Positions 34,038-42,270 of a stretch of DNA of 64,000 nt are shown in pieces. The translations under genes were made by a program, and so were the position numbers. How positions within the stretch are numbered: the first letter of the stretch is position 1; every line of letters starts with the position of its first letter. The notes under the pieces were generated by a model, which saw nothing but the letters and a program-made list of their open reading frames with translations, did not search any database and was not told the DNA's origin. Source of the DNA: Jatrophihabitans_A sp035248685 (GTDB taxonomy: Bacteria > Actinomycetota > Actinomycetes > Mycobacteriales > Jatrophihabitantaceae); the NCBI GenBank assembly GCA_035248685.1, contig DATFHF010000003.1, forward strand, positions 62,001 to 126,000. The letters run 5' to 3'.

Positions 34038-34235
34038 CTAGCCGCGCTCGCATGCGCCGCAGGGCCAGCCGCCGAGAAGACGGCCGTGCTTGCATTCGAA
34101 TCGCGGGTCGTAGCTGTCAAACCGGGTGACAGTGCCACCGCCACGGACGTCCAGGGTGATCTGGTAGTAGTTCCGGTGGGCGGTGCGGGCCAGCTCTTCG
34201 GCGGTGATTACCAGGGTGTTCGCTGTGTTTGTCAT
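34038..34235 (-). CDS. Small protein with CxH...CxxC motif, divergent from an RHH regulator
   Basis: 65 residues from ATG 34235 (MTNTANTLVITAEEL). The C-terminus FECKHGRLLGGWPCGACERG is a likely zinc site. It is transcribed from the operator region shared with the RHH gene, so it is probably under its control. Confidence 0.55.
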   Translation of the reverse strand: MTNTANTLVITAEELARTAHRNYYQITLDVRGGGTVTRFDSYDPRFECKHGRLLGGWPCGACERG

Positions 34236-34312
34236 GCACTTATCGTATACGCAGAAGTCCAGCCGGCGCAAGAGGTTGACCAAACTTTTCCGTATACGAT
34301 AAGGTCACGATC
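34236..34312. promoter_or_regulatory. Divergent promoter with 13-bp inverted-repeat operator
   Basis: CTTATCGTATACG (34239-34251) and CGTATACGATAAG (34291-34303) are perfect inverted copies, each holding a self-palindromic CGTATACG. For the plus strand, TTGACC (34276-34281) and TAAGGT (34300-34305) with 18-nt spacing make a good promoter whose -10 overlaps the right operator half. The left copy sits the same way before the minus-strand gene. Confidence 0.75.
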
Positions 34313-34486
34313 ATGTCACCAAGAACCGGCCGGCCACCGAGCGGCAACCCTCGCACCCATGCCGTGCCGATACGCCTCACAGACGACGAACTCACCGAGC
34401 TGAAGACCGCTGCCGACCGAGCCGGCATGAAGACCGGCGAGTACATCCGGCAGAAGGCGCTCGCAGCGGCCAAGCGCTCACGGTAG
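34313..34486 (+). CDS. Ribbon-helix-helix (CopG/Arc-type) DNA-binding protein
   Basis: 57 residues: a basic N-terminal tail (MSPRTGRPPSGNPR), a beta strand HAVPIRLTD, then two helices (DELTELKTAADRAG and KTGEYIRQKALAAAKR). This is the RHH layout of CopG/MobC/Arc proteins, which dimerise and insert the strand into the major groove. It is plus strand, opposite to all neighbours, and begins 9 nt after an operator half-site, so autoregulation is likely. Its last codons overlap the stop of the opposing gene. No toxin partner is visible on the same strand. Confidence 0.8.
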   Translation: MSPRTGRPPSGNPRTHAVPIRLTDDELTELKTAADRAGMKTGEYIRQKALAAAKRSR

Positions 34487-35437
34487 GTCCACAGTGCCGT
34501 TCCTGGCCTCCGACCGCGCTTTGGCCGCCTTCGCCAGCTCGATCACGTCACCCACCCGGAACAGCTCGCGGCCGTCGATGTCCAACCCCTGAGCGAACAG
34601 CACCCGGGAACGCCACGGCCGAGCTGGTTGTGCTGGCCGGTCAGCCGTAGCCGGGCGGGCCTTCATGTACCGCCGGTCTCGCCGCCAGTTCCGGGCCGTC
34701 GACTTATTCACCGCGAACCCGACCAGCCACGGCAACGCGTCCACAATCTCATCGATCGGCCGCAGCTCGTCCTCGGCCTCAGCGACCAGGCGCGCGCGCC
34801 GCTCGGCCACGTTGTACACCGTGTTGCACGCCTTGCAGGTCACCTTCTCGGCACAGGTCGACGTGAACAACCGCGCCGGACACGTCCCGGCCGGCAGCCG
34901 CTCGGCAGCGACCCGCAGCACACCATCAGCCGACTCGTCCAAGCCGACCAGCACCTCAGACAACGGCGCGCCGCACACGCCGGCGTACCAGCGGTCCGAC
35001 GGGCCGAGGATCAGCCGGCGTGCCTTCAGGTGCTGCTCGTCCATCCACCGCACCACGGCCAGCGCCCGCTCCGGCGGACACCTATCCAGGTAGTCCATGT
35101 CGGCCAGCAGCAGTTGCACCGCCCCGTACAAGGTCGGCCGCCGCTTCGGGTGCCAGTGCATGAACAGGCCGTCCTCGTCCTGCATCAGCAACGCGCCGTC
35201 GATCAACGTTCGCTCGATGCTGGCCGCCAACTCCGACGCCGCCGCGTTGAACGGCAACGGCGCCTCCGATGCCTTCGACCGGCCGCCAGCACCACGGCCG
35301 CGCCGATCCAACCGGGCCGCCGACACTGCCAGCTCAGCCAGCAACGCCGGGACGTCCCCAAGCTGCCGTACGTACCGAGACAGGCACCGATCACAGACGC
35401 CAGCTTCGGCAGAGCATGAACACAGATCAGCCGGCAC
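34478..35437 (-). CDS. Zinc-binding phage protein with C-terminal wHTH-like region
   Basis: 319 residues. The N-terminus has C-x-C-x6-C-x2-C (LCSCSAEAGVCDRC) and a second pair, VTCKACNTVYNV, lies centrally. The C-terminal part (RPIDEIVDALPWLVGFAVNKSTARNWRRDRRY) reads like a winged helix. An early-region DNA-binding protein seems likely; no enzymatic motif is visible. GTG 35437 overlaps the previous gene by 11 nt. Confidence 0.6.
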   Translation of the reverse strand: MPADLCSCSAEAGVCDRCLSRYVRQLGDVPALLAELAVSAARLDRRGRGAGGRSKASEAPLPFNAAASELAASIERTLIDGALLMQDEDGLFMHWHPKRRPTLYGAVQLLLADMDYLDRCPPERALAVVRWMDEQHLKARRLILGPSDRWYAGVCGAPLSEVLVGLDESADGVLRVAAERLPAGTCPARLFTSTCAEKVTCKACNTVYNVAERRARLVAEAEDELRPIDEIVDALPWLVGFAVNKSTARNWRRDRRYMKARPATADRPAQPARPWRSRVLFAQGLDIDGRELFRVGDVIELAKAAKARSEARNGTVDLP

Positions 35438-35774
35438 GCGCGGTCTCCATCAGCTCCACCAGCTCGGGATGCTCGGCCCGCCACGCTGCCCACGACTCGT
35501 CGGTCAGCTTCCAGTCGATCCACTCGGAGGTATCCGGCGAGGGCTTGTACTCCGGATCGTCCTTGAACACGTGATGGCAGTCGCGCATCCCGCCGCCGTG
35601 CTCGGAGCAGAAGTACAGGCCGCAGCCGGTCTCACCGCCGTACGGCTCGCCGCCGCACACGTAGCCGAGACCGCGATCTATCGCCTCGGAGCAGTCCGGT
35701 TGGTCGCACGTGGCCGGCACGCCGTAACCGATGTCCCGCTGCCAGTTGTCGTCGTAGCCGACAGCCCAGCCCAT
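35427..35774 (-). CDS. Cys/His-rich small phage protein
   Basis: 115 residues: CDQPDCSEAIDRG, YVCGG, GCGLYFCSEHGGGMRDCHH form a compact set of zinc ligands, followed by an acidic tail with W residues. Probably a treble-clef or RING-like structural zinc protein; function unknown. Confidence 0.6.
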   Translation of the reverse strand: MGWAVGYDDNWQRDIGYGVPATCDQPDCSEAIDRGLGYVCGGEPYGGETGCGLYFCSEHGGGMRDCHHVFKDDPEYKPSPDTSEWIDWKLTDESWAAWRAEHPELVELMETARAG

Positions 35775-36004
35775 CAGGCACCGTCCTGATCAGGTGCGAG
35801 ACGAACCTCGACCACCCGGTACCGCACATCGGTGCCGTAGCGCTCAGGCTTCGCCTCAGCCGACATCTCGCAGTACGCCTGATGGTTGTCGGCCGGCTCC
35901 CGATTCACGTGCACCGAGCCGACGATTTCCCAGCGGTCCGGGTCGCGGCTGCTCGGCCGGTTCACCGCCACGGTGTAGCCCAGCAGCTCAGTCTCGGCGC
36001 TCAC
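35774..36004 (-). CDS. Small hypothetical protein
   Basis: 76 residues from GTG 36004 (GTGA overlap with the gene upstream); its stop overlaps the next ATG as TGATG. Beta-rich, with WEIVGSVHVNREP and YRVVEVRLAPD. No recognised family. Confidence 0.55.
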   Translation of the reverse strand: MSAETELLGYTVAVNRPSSRDPDRWEIVGSVHVNREPADNHQAYCEMSAEAKPERYGTDVRYRVVEVRLAPDQDGA

Positions 36005-36087
36005 TCGTCCGCCTCCAGCCACGGCGTGTAGCCCATCAGGAACGCACCCTCGATACCCCGAGCGATACGCACCAGCAGCCGCTTCAC
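36001..36087 (-). CDS. Very small protein (28 aa)
   Basis: GTG 36087 to TGA 36001 encodes KRLLVRIARGIEGAFLMGYT and a short acidic end. Both ends overlap neighbours by 4 nt (GTGA), the pattern of real genes in this operon, so I keep it despite its size. An amphipathic or membrane-associated helix is likely. Confidence 0.45.
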   Translation of the reverse strand: MKRLLVRIARGIEGAFLMGYTPWLEADE

Positions 36088-36434
36088 GCCGGCACCCCTG
36101 TGACCGTCAGCAGCGCGACGCGGCCGGCGACACCGAGCAACGAGGCGAGCACGATCTCGGCGTTGTCCACGCCGTACTCGATGCCCACGCCGTGCAGGCT
36201 CCACCGGGATCCGGCGGCCATGAAGTTTTGCCGAGTGAGCGTGGTGCACCCGGCCCTTTGCGCTTGCTTAAACGCGGCAACCGCGCCATCAGCGCTGGCG
36301 CAGATCAGGACGCGACTTTCTGGCTTCTCGGCCAGCCACTCAAGCGCGCGAAAGGTCTTGCCGCCGTGGCGGGGAAGGACAACGACACTGGTCATCGGTG
36401 GTCTGGTCATCGGTGGTCTCAGACTGTCAGGCAT
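36084..36434 (-). CDS. Small P-loop-like protein
   Basis: 116 residues. SVVVLPRHGGKTFRALEWL looks like a degenerate Walker A, followed by SRVLICASADGAVAAFKQA, but no Walker B partner is seen. The N-terminus has a duplicated 15-nt unit giving PPMT-RPPMT, with three possible ATGs; the first is preceded by GAGGTGAG. Function unknown. Confidence 0.55.
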   Translation of the reverse strand: MPDSLRPPMTRPPMTSVVVLPRHGGKTFRALEWLAEKPESRVLICASADGAVAAFKQAQRAGCTTLTRQNFMAAGSRWSLHGVGIEYGVDNAEIVLASLLGVAGRVALLTVTGVPA

Positions 36435-36466
36435 AGCTCACCTCGGTTGGTTCGGTTGGGTTGGTT

Positions 36467-37450
36467 TCATCTGGGTCTCCTTCTCCGGCCACGTCTCGAC
36501 CGCGGACCCGCAGTTCCATCTAGGTCACTTCTAGAGCCATCCGGAGCCCGACCCGTCCCGACCCGTCCCGACCCGGTAAATCCAGAACCGGGAGACCGCC
36601 GATCCGCAGGATCTGCAGATCGGGTGCCCTCAGCCGGTGCGCTCGACGTGTCGAGGCGGTCGCGCTGCCCCGCTGGTTGCGGGGTCGCGGTACGCGCTGC
36701 CCGGCTGGGTGCCGGGTCGCTGGTGTCTTCGGCTGGCCGCAGGTTCAGTTGGACCTGGACGTGCGGAGGGACGTGGCGGCGGTTGTTCGCCAGGTAGTTC
36801 AAAGTCTCTTTCGAGTAGTACGGATCCGGCGGCGGTGGCATCAGCGGATGGCGGTCATCGGCGTCGGCCTTGTCGCCACGCATCTTGTTGCACCCGTTGC
36901 AGCACACGACCAGCGTTGCCACCGTCCCGGGCTGACCCGGCTCCCGATGGTCGTACGTGGCGTACCGGTCGCTTTTCTTGTCCCCGCCGCGTACCACGAC
37001 AACGCCGCAGTACCGGCAGGCGTCGCCGTCGCGCAGCCGCACCGGGACCATCAGCGCCGGGTTGCTGATATCGGCCTTCCGCTGCGCCATCCACTCCTCC
37101 TCAGCCTTCAGCAGCATGTGGAGGAACTTCGGGTCGTCAACGATCTTGTACGTCGGTTCGCCGTTCACCCATTCGGACTCGGCCAATTCCTCCATGTAGC
37201 CGGACTTGACCGCCAGCTCCAGAAGCCGGTCAGTGCGGTGCAGGGCGACGCCGAACGCTGTGCCGTAGCCGACGACGTAATCTGTCTTGTGGCTGGCCGC
37301 CAACGTGGCGCAGCCGACGACGAACCCCAGCAGTTCGCAGGTGATCACGTCCCGCTCCAGCACCTTCGCTGTGCAGGCACGCAGAAACGCCCGAGCACGA
37401 AGCACGATCGGATTCGTGAACGAGTTATCGCCAACCCGGAGCCAGGACAC
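36467..37450 (-). CDS. HNH-nuclease protein with a disordered tail
   Basis: 327 residues. The N-terminal about 130 residues contain a winged-helix-like region (LLELAVKSGYMEELAESEW). The HNH core is CRYCGVVVVRGGDKKSDRYATYDHRE with VVCCNGCNKMRGDK. The last about 90 residues are Pro/Ser/Gly/Arg-rich, encoded by short repeats near 36548-36577. It may act in replication or packaging. Confidence 0.75.
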   Translation of the reverse strand: MSWLRVGDNSFTNPIVLRARAFLRACTAKVLERDVITCELLGFVVGCATLAASHKTDYVVGYGTAFGVALHRTDRLLELAVKSGYMEELAESEWVNGEPTYKIVDDPKFLHMLLKAEEEWMAQRKADISNPALMVPVRLRDGDACRYCGVVVVRGGDKKSDRYATYDHREPGQPGTVATLVVCCNGCNKMRGDKADADDRHPLMPPPPDPYYSKETLNYLANNRRHVPPHVQVQLNLRPAEDTSDPAPSRAARTATPQPAGQRDRLDTSSAPAEGTRSADPADRRSPGSGFTGSGRVGTGRAPDGSRSDLDGTAGPRSRRGRRRRPR

Positions 37451-37459
37451 AGAGGACCG

Positions 37460-37789
37460 CTAGCCTTCCATCCGGCGCAGCACGTCTTGAATCTCGGCAT
37501 CGGTAGCGGCGTAGTTCGCGTACAGCTGCTGACGGGTTTCGCCGCGGGCTATGGCGCACTCCAGCTTCTCCCGCCGGCGGTGCGGGATCACCAACCCGCG
37601 AGCTGCTGGCTTCCGCGGCCTCCGAATCCCTTTGGCGTGCAGGTGGGCGTTGCGGGCCGCCAGACAGAGCAGGCACGCGGATTCACGCCTCTGCTGGTGA
37701 TGTTTCCAACCAGCGGTGGTACCGTGCTCAGCCTTCGATCGGCACGCGTCGTGATCGTGCAGCCATTCGACGATCATGGCCGACGTCAC
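37460..37789 (-). CDS. Small basic Cys/His-containing protein
   Basis: 109 residues from GTG 37789, which overlaps the preceding stop as GTGA. HDACRSKAEHG and ESACLLCLAARNAH give potential zinc ligands. The C-terminal helix (TDAEIQDVLRRM) follows a basic stretch. Probably nucleic-acid binding. Confidence 0.55.
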   Translation of the reverse strand: MTSAMIVEWLHDHDACRSKAEHGTTAGWKHHQQRRESACLLCLAARNAHLHAKGIRRPRKPAARGLVIPHRRREKLECAIARGETRQQLYANYAATDAEIQDVLRRMEG

Positions 37790-38289
37790 AGGCACCGGGA
37801 CGCCAGCGCGTCCAGGATTAGGTCGTACAGGTCGCCCGGGGTGACCTGGCCCGGCAGCCGTCCGTCCTCGAACAGGTGCACCCCGGCCAGCACATACGCC
37901 TTGTCCACGAGCTGTGAGCAGATCAGCCGGTCCTCACGCTCGATCCGCTTGGCTACCCAGCCGGAGCGGATGCCCTCGCAGGCCAAGCCGAGGGCCGCGA
38001 TGTCAGGCCAGCCATAGGGCACACCGATCTGCGCCTTGGCCCAGCGCACGATGTCAGCACGCTCGGCATCGGTCAGGTTGAGGTTCGACCAGGCGGTGAT
38101 CCTGGAGTACCGCCAGCCGGGCGACTGCACAGCACCGCCGGGTTGGGCCTCCACGATCATCCCGTCACCGACGTACACGAAGGCGTGATTTACCTTCGAA
38201 CGCGTACCGAACCGGATCAGCCATGCCCATAACCCGCCGGTCCGGACCACCCCGTAATCGCCGAGCTGCGGGCGCCGCGCGGCGGTCAC
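37786..38289 (-). CDS. NlpC/P60-superfamily (YiiX-like permuted papain fold) protein
   Basis: 167 residues. VNHAFVYVGDGMIVEAQPGG supplies the His strand and EDRLICSQLVDKAYVLAG the Cys helix, in the circularly permuted order of YiiX/LRAT-type enzymes. Such proteins cleave or acyl-transfer on peptides or lipids. Its place in the early operon, away from the lysis genes, speaks against a lysin. Starts at GTG 38289, coupled to mazG. Confidence 0.75.
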   Translation of the reverse strand: MTAARRPQLGDYGVVRTGGLWAWLIRFGTRSKVNHAFVYVGDGMIVEAQPGGAVQSPGWRYSRITAWSNLNLTDAERADIVRWAKAQIGVPYGWPDIAALGLACEGIRSGWVAKRIEREDRLICSQLVDKAYVLAGVHLFEDGRLPGQVTPGDLYDLILDALASRCL

Positions 38290-38807
38290 GCCGGCACGCC
38301 TTGGTGTGCGCCGAAGCCGCGGGCCATGATCACGGCCGCCTTCGCCTCGACCGCGGCCGGCAGGTCAACGCCGAGCAGTGCCGCCAATCGGCGGTTCCGC
38401 TCGATCACTAGGGCCAGCTTCTGATAGGCGTCGTAGGCGGTACCGTTCAGGAACCAGTGCGCGAACTGGCCGGCGGCATCGGCTACGACCAGCGCCGCCT
38501 CCTCGTATGTGAGGTCCCACGGCTCGCTGTCTTCCCAATGGGCGACCAGGCGTTGCAGCGCGTCCAAGCCGCCACCCACGGCCGTGAACATGAAGCTGGA
38601 CAGCTCCACGTCGGCCAACTCGTCCCGCATCTCCTCGATCGAGCCTGCGCGGCGCGCCATGCCGATGTAGCGGCGCAACGCCTCGACCATCTCCCCCGTC
38701 TCGCCGCACACCGTCATCGCGGACGCGGCCAATGTGAAGTGCTTACCAGCGGCGACCATCGCGGCGTGGATATCCACGACGAGAGCGCCCGTATCGAACT
38801 CGGACAA
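38286..38807 (-). CDS. MazG-like NTP pyrophosphohydrolase
   Basis: 173 residues. The all-alpha NTP-PPase metal motifs are present: CGETGEMVEALRRY, then MRDELADVELSSFM. It hydrolyses (d)NTPs, or (p)ppGpp-type alarmones in some phages, to keep the host active or cleanse the dNTP pool. TTG 38807 is preceded by a strong AGGAG. Confidence 0.8.
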   Translation of the reverse strand: MSEFDTGALVVDIHAAMVAAGKHFTLAASAMTVCGETGEMVEALRRYIGMARRAGSIEEMRDELADVELSSFMFTAVGGGLDALQRLVAHWEDSEPWDLTYEEAALVVADAAGQFAHWFLNGTAYDAYQKLALVIERNRRLAALLGVDLPAAVEAKAAVIMARGFGAHQGVPA

Positions 38808-38832
38808 CGTTTCTCCTCAGTTGAATAGGGGT

Positions 38833-41373
38833 TCAGGACGCGGCCGGCGACTCGGCCAGCCCTTCCAGGTCGAACAGGCCCGGCATGTCCCGTTCCCGTT
38901 CCTCGGCTTGCAGGTACTTCACCCCGTCGAGGAAGTAGCCGGTGTTCAGCTCGACGGCCCGCCCGCGGCGGCCGTGGTGCAGTGCCCGCACCGGCACGGT
39001 GAACAGCCCGCCGAACGGGTCGTACACAAGATCGCCGGGGTTGGAGTACCGCAGGATCAGCCGGTCCACGATGTCGAACTGCAACGGGCAGACGTGCATC
39101 GCCTGAGCCCGGCGGGACTGCTCGGTGTTCAGGGTGAGCATCCGGTTCACGTCGTGCCACACCTCCGGGTGATGCGAGCCTGGCGCGAGGGACATGAACG
39201 TGGCCGGCAGCGCCCCGCGGGCGTCGAGGATTTCCCCGATCCGCACGTGCGATTCGTAGTCGTACACCTCGCGCAGCGTCTGCTCGGTGAACAGGCGGGA
39301 CCGCTGCTCGACAGGCAGCGCGGCCAACTCTTCCGGAGTCAGGAGCCGGTCACCGGACGAGCGCCAGAACGCGTGCGCGTCGACCTGCCACCTTGCCCGG
39401 GTGAACTCGCCCCCCTTGTCCCGTCGTACGGGCACGTCGGCGTAACCACGGGTGCGGTCGGTTTGCGGTTTGCGGAACAGCAGAATGTACTCCGGCGAGC
39501 CGACACCCATCTTCGTGCCGTCCTTCGCCGCCTCCGACCAACCGAGCCGGTAGGTCTGGTTGTTCTCCCGCACCACATCGGTGACGACGGTGATCATGCC
39601 CATGTAGTCGAAGCCGTGCCGGCGGCCGTGCATCAACGCCTCGGCGTGGAACGGCGACACGGTGGGCGCCCCGGCTCCGGTGACGTTGCCGAACAGGATC
39701 CTGTCCTTCACGTGGCAGGCGTAGAGCCGGCCCGGCGCCAGCACCCGCAGCAGCTCCGGGGTCAGGAAGTCCATCTGAGACCAGAAGTGCGCGTTGTCGT
39801 CGGTGTGACCGAAGTCGTTGTACGACGGGGTGTACTCGTAATGGTTCGAGAACGGGATGCTGGTCACGATCAGATCGACCGAGCTGGTCTCCATGCCCCG
39901 CGTCTCTTCAACGCAGTCGTTGTTCGCTACCAGCCACCCGCTACCGGACACCTCGATGCGCTCCACTCCGATCGAGCGGGTCAGCGCCTCGGTGACGCTC
40001 AGGTCGTTCAGGCCGTGCTCGCGGATGATCTGCGACATGGTGTCTGCCAACTCCCTGTGTTGAGCCCACTTCTCCTGCAAGGTGCGCACCACTTCCCGCT
40101 CGGACTCGGCGTGGATGATGTCGATGCGCACCCGCTCGGTTTGCAAGAACCGGTGGATGCGGTGAACGGCTTGGATGAAGTCGTTGAACTTGAAACCCAC
40201 CCCGACGAACACCGCCCGGTGGCAGTGCCGCTGGAAGTTGCAGCCGGAGCCGGACAGCTCCGGCTTGGTGGCCAGCAGCCGATGCTTGCCGTCGGAGAAG
40301 TCGATGACCCGCTGCTCCCGCTCGTCCAGGTCGAGCGAGCCGTACACCTCGACCGCCTCGGGCAGCGCCGCCTTCAGCGCGTGGCGCTCGGACTCCAGGT
40401 CATGCCAGAGGATGAAGTGATCCGCCGGCGAGGCGTCGACTATCTCGGCCGCCTTCGCAACCCGATCGGTCAGGGTGTCGCGCTTCTCCCTCGCTGCATC
40501 GCTGACGCCCAGCTGCCCACCTCGGAACAAGGGTGCTTGCCCGTCCCGGTCGACCGGTGCTTCGGAGTGGTCCACCGCTATCTCGTGGAACACCACTTCC
40601 AGCTCGGGCAGGTCGTAGCCGGTGTCATCGAATCCGAGGTCCGACGGCTTCTGGAGGAAGATCGCCCACGTGGACAGCCATAGCCAGAACTCGCGTTCCT
40701 TGTGCGGGTAAAGAGTGAGGTTGTTGGCCTGCGTCGAGTCGCGCTGAAAGAACCGGGTCAACGCCTGCCCGGTGTCCATCACACCGAGGAAGCCGGCGTA
40801 GTGGATCAGCTCCTTGTACCGGTTCGGTGACGGGGTGGCCGTCGCAACGAACTTGTACGGCACCGCATCGAACAGCGGCAGGAACGTCTGGTACGTCTTC
40901 GACCCGAACGAGCGCAGGATGCTCGCCTCGTCCAGGCTGGCCACCGTGAACAGGGCCGGGTTGAGCTTGCCGTCGCGGACGCTTTCGTAGTTCGTCAGGT
41001 AGATGCCCGGTCCGGTCACCTCGGCATCGGTCCGGATGAACCGCACCTCCAGGCCGAGGAGGTCCCGGGCGTCGCGGGTGAACTCCTGCCGCACGCCCAG
41101 CGGCAGCACGATCAGACCGGCACCGCCAGCCCGCGACAGCACCAGCCGCACGGCCTCCAACTGCATCGGCGTCTTACCCAGGCCGAACGCTGCGAAGATC
41201 GCCCGCCGTCCGCCGGCAACCGCCCAGCGCACGATCGCCCGCTGATGCGGCAGCAGCGCAGGGTGTATCTCGTCCAGCCCGACCGGGAACCCGGTAGCCG
41301 AACGGAAGTTCACCTTGTCCTCCAGGAACAGCCGGTACGCGTCCGCCTGCTGCTCTGTCGTCGTGGCGGTCAT
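38833..41373 (-). CDS. SF2 helicase - DNA methyltransferase fusion
   Basis: 846 residues from ATG 41373. The N-terminal half is a SNF2-type SF2 ATPase: AAFGLGKT at 61-68 (Walker A), VASLDEASIL (DExx box), VATATPSPNRY (motif III) and QAVHRIHRFLQ (motif VI). The C-terminal half is a beta-class amino-methyltransferase: VTSIPFSNHYEYT at 503-515 in place of the (D/S)PPY motif, and VYDPFGGLFTVPVRAL at 783-798 as the SAM motif. Catalytic substitution of PP by IP is seen here directly. It may modify adenine or N4-cytosine in phage DNA while translocating. It resembles fused restriction-modification or DISARM-type parts, but no nuclease is present. Confidence 0.8.
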   Translation of the reverse strand: MTATTTEQQADAYRLFLEDKVNFRSATGFPVGLDEIHPALLPHQRAIVRWAVAGGRRAIFAAFGLGKTPMQLEAVRLVLSRAGGAGLIVLPLGVRQEFTRDARDLLGLEVRFIRTDAEVTGPGIYLTNYESVRDGKLNPALFTVASLDEASILRSFGSKTYQTFLPLFDAVPYKFVATATPSPNRYKELIHYAGFLGVMDTGQALTRFFQRDSTQANNLTLYPHKEREFWLWLSTWAIFLQKPSDLGFDDTGYDLPELEVVFHEIAVDHSEAPVDRDGQAPLFRGGQLGVSDAAREKRDTLTDRVAKAAEIVDASPADHFILWHDLESERHALKAALPEAVEVYGSLDLDEREQRVIDFSDGKHRLLATKPELSGSGCNFQRHCHRAVFVGVGFKFNDFIQAVHRIHRFLQTERVRIDIIHAESEREVVRTLQEKWAQHRELADTMSQIIREHGLNDLSVTEALTRSIGVERIEVSGSGWLVANNDCVEETRGMETSSVDLIVTSIPFSNHYEYTPSYNDFGHTDDNAHFWSQMDFLTPELLRVLAPGRLYACHVKDRILFGNVTGAGAPTVSPFHAEALMHGRRHGFDYMGMITVVTDVVRENNQTYRLGWSEAAKDGTKMGVGSPEYILLFRKPQTDRTRGYADVPVRRDKGGEFTRARWQVDAHAFWRSSGDRLLTPEELAALPVEQRSRLFTEQTLREVYDYESHVRIGEILDARGALPATFMSLAPGSHHPEVWHDVNRMLTLNTEQSRRAQAMHVCPLQFDIVDRLILRYSNPGDLVYDPFGGLFTVPVRALHHGRRGRAVELNTGYFLDGVKYLQAEERERDMPGLFDLEGLAESPAAS

Positions 41374-41585
41374 TCGGCTACCCGGCTGCGGCACCCGTCG
41401 CGGAACTTGCCGCAGTAGCACGTACGGTGTTGGTGAGTCGCCGACTCAGTGCGGCACGCATCACCATCTCGATCGCGCAGCCGGTAACCCTCGGTCCGCT
41501 GCGCCCAGCCGACCAACTCAGCCCAGCAGTACCGGCCGCTCCGGTTGAGCAGTCCGGCGACGGCCCAGCGCAGCCGGCTACGCAT
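41370..41585 (-). CDS. Small Cys-rich protein
   Basis: 71 residues, with ATGA overlap to the helicase-methyltransferase gene. The C-terminal half HQHRTCYCGKFRDGC with an upstream DACRTE gives a probable zinc knuckle; the N-terminal half is basic (MRSRLRWAVAGLLNR). Confidence 0.5.
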   Translation of the reverse strand: MRSRLRWAVAGLLNRSGRYCWAELVGWAQRTEGYRLRDRDGDACRTESATHQHRTCYCGKFRDGCRSRVAE

Positions 41586-42270
41586 CGGCCACGACCGGGG
41601 CCAGATCGGTGAGCCGTTCGAGCCAGTCGGCGTGCCAGCCGTTGATCCGCTCGTAGGTATCGTCGTCGCCCCGGACCGGCATCAGCATGCCGACGAACGA
41701 CTCACCGCAGGTGTAGAGGATCGCCGACGACGAGCCAGCCGGCTCGATCACCAACCATTGCCCGTACGCATCCGACGCCTTGACGAACAGCCCATACAGT
41801 TTGCCGTTGGCGATCAGCCGTTCCGTTGACTTCACGGTCCGGGTCAGCACTTCGCGGATTAGCAGCGCTACGGACGGGAAGTGCTCCTCCATCGGGTACC
41901 TCGGCAGACGCAACGACTTGCCGGGGAACAGCCCGGACACGTCGGTAACCGTGGTGTGCCGGTCATCGACCTCGATCAGCAGCGACTCGTCGGGCGCCTT
42001 CGTGTTGGGCTTGAACAGCGCCAGAATCTCGCGCACGTCGTTCGGTGACAGGTCCAGCTCGTCACCGACGACGCCCGTGTGGTTGTCCAGGATCGACACG
42101 ATCGCGTGGCCCAGGGTGTGCCGGTTCGTCGCCGAGACCGTCAGGTTCTCCCCGCCGACCACGAGCCTGACCCGGTGCAACTGCGGGAAGTCCGGGTCGG
42201 GGTCAGCGTGCGGAGTCACGGCGCGCAACGCCCGCCGGAAATCCTGAGTACCCACCGTGATTCGAGTCAT
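41578..42270 (-). CDS. DnaN-like sliding clamp homologue
   Basis: 230 residues from ATG 42270, with GGGGAG upstream. ITVGTQDFRRALRAVTPHA and LHRVRLVVGGENLTVSATNRHTL follow the beta-clamp domain pattern; LLIEVDDRHTTVTDVSG starts the second repeat. At 230 residues it would supply two rather than three clamp repeats. It probably tethers a polymerase, or redirects the host polymerase, during phage replication. Confidence 0.7.
   Translation of the reverse strand: MTRITVGTQDFRRALRAVTPHADPDPDFPQLHRVRLVVGGENLTVSATNRHTLGHAIVSILDNHTGVVGDELDLSPNDVREILALFKPNTKAPDESLLIEVDDRHTTVTDVSGLFPGKSLRLPRYPMEEHFPSVALLIREVLTRTVKSTERLIANGKLYGLFVKASDAYGQWLVIEPAGSSSAILYTCGESFVGMLMPVRGDDDTYERINGWHADWLERLTDLAPVVADA

Noticed and set aside
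34236..34486. Toxin-antitoxin pair with the RHH gene as antitoxin
   Set aside because: No toxin gene follows on the same strand; the neighbours are convergent or divergent and lack toxin motifs.
38734..40683. 649-codon plus-strand frame opposite the helicase-methyltransferase
   Set aside because: The minus strand encodes clear helicase and methyltransferase motifs; the plus frame has none.
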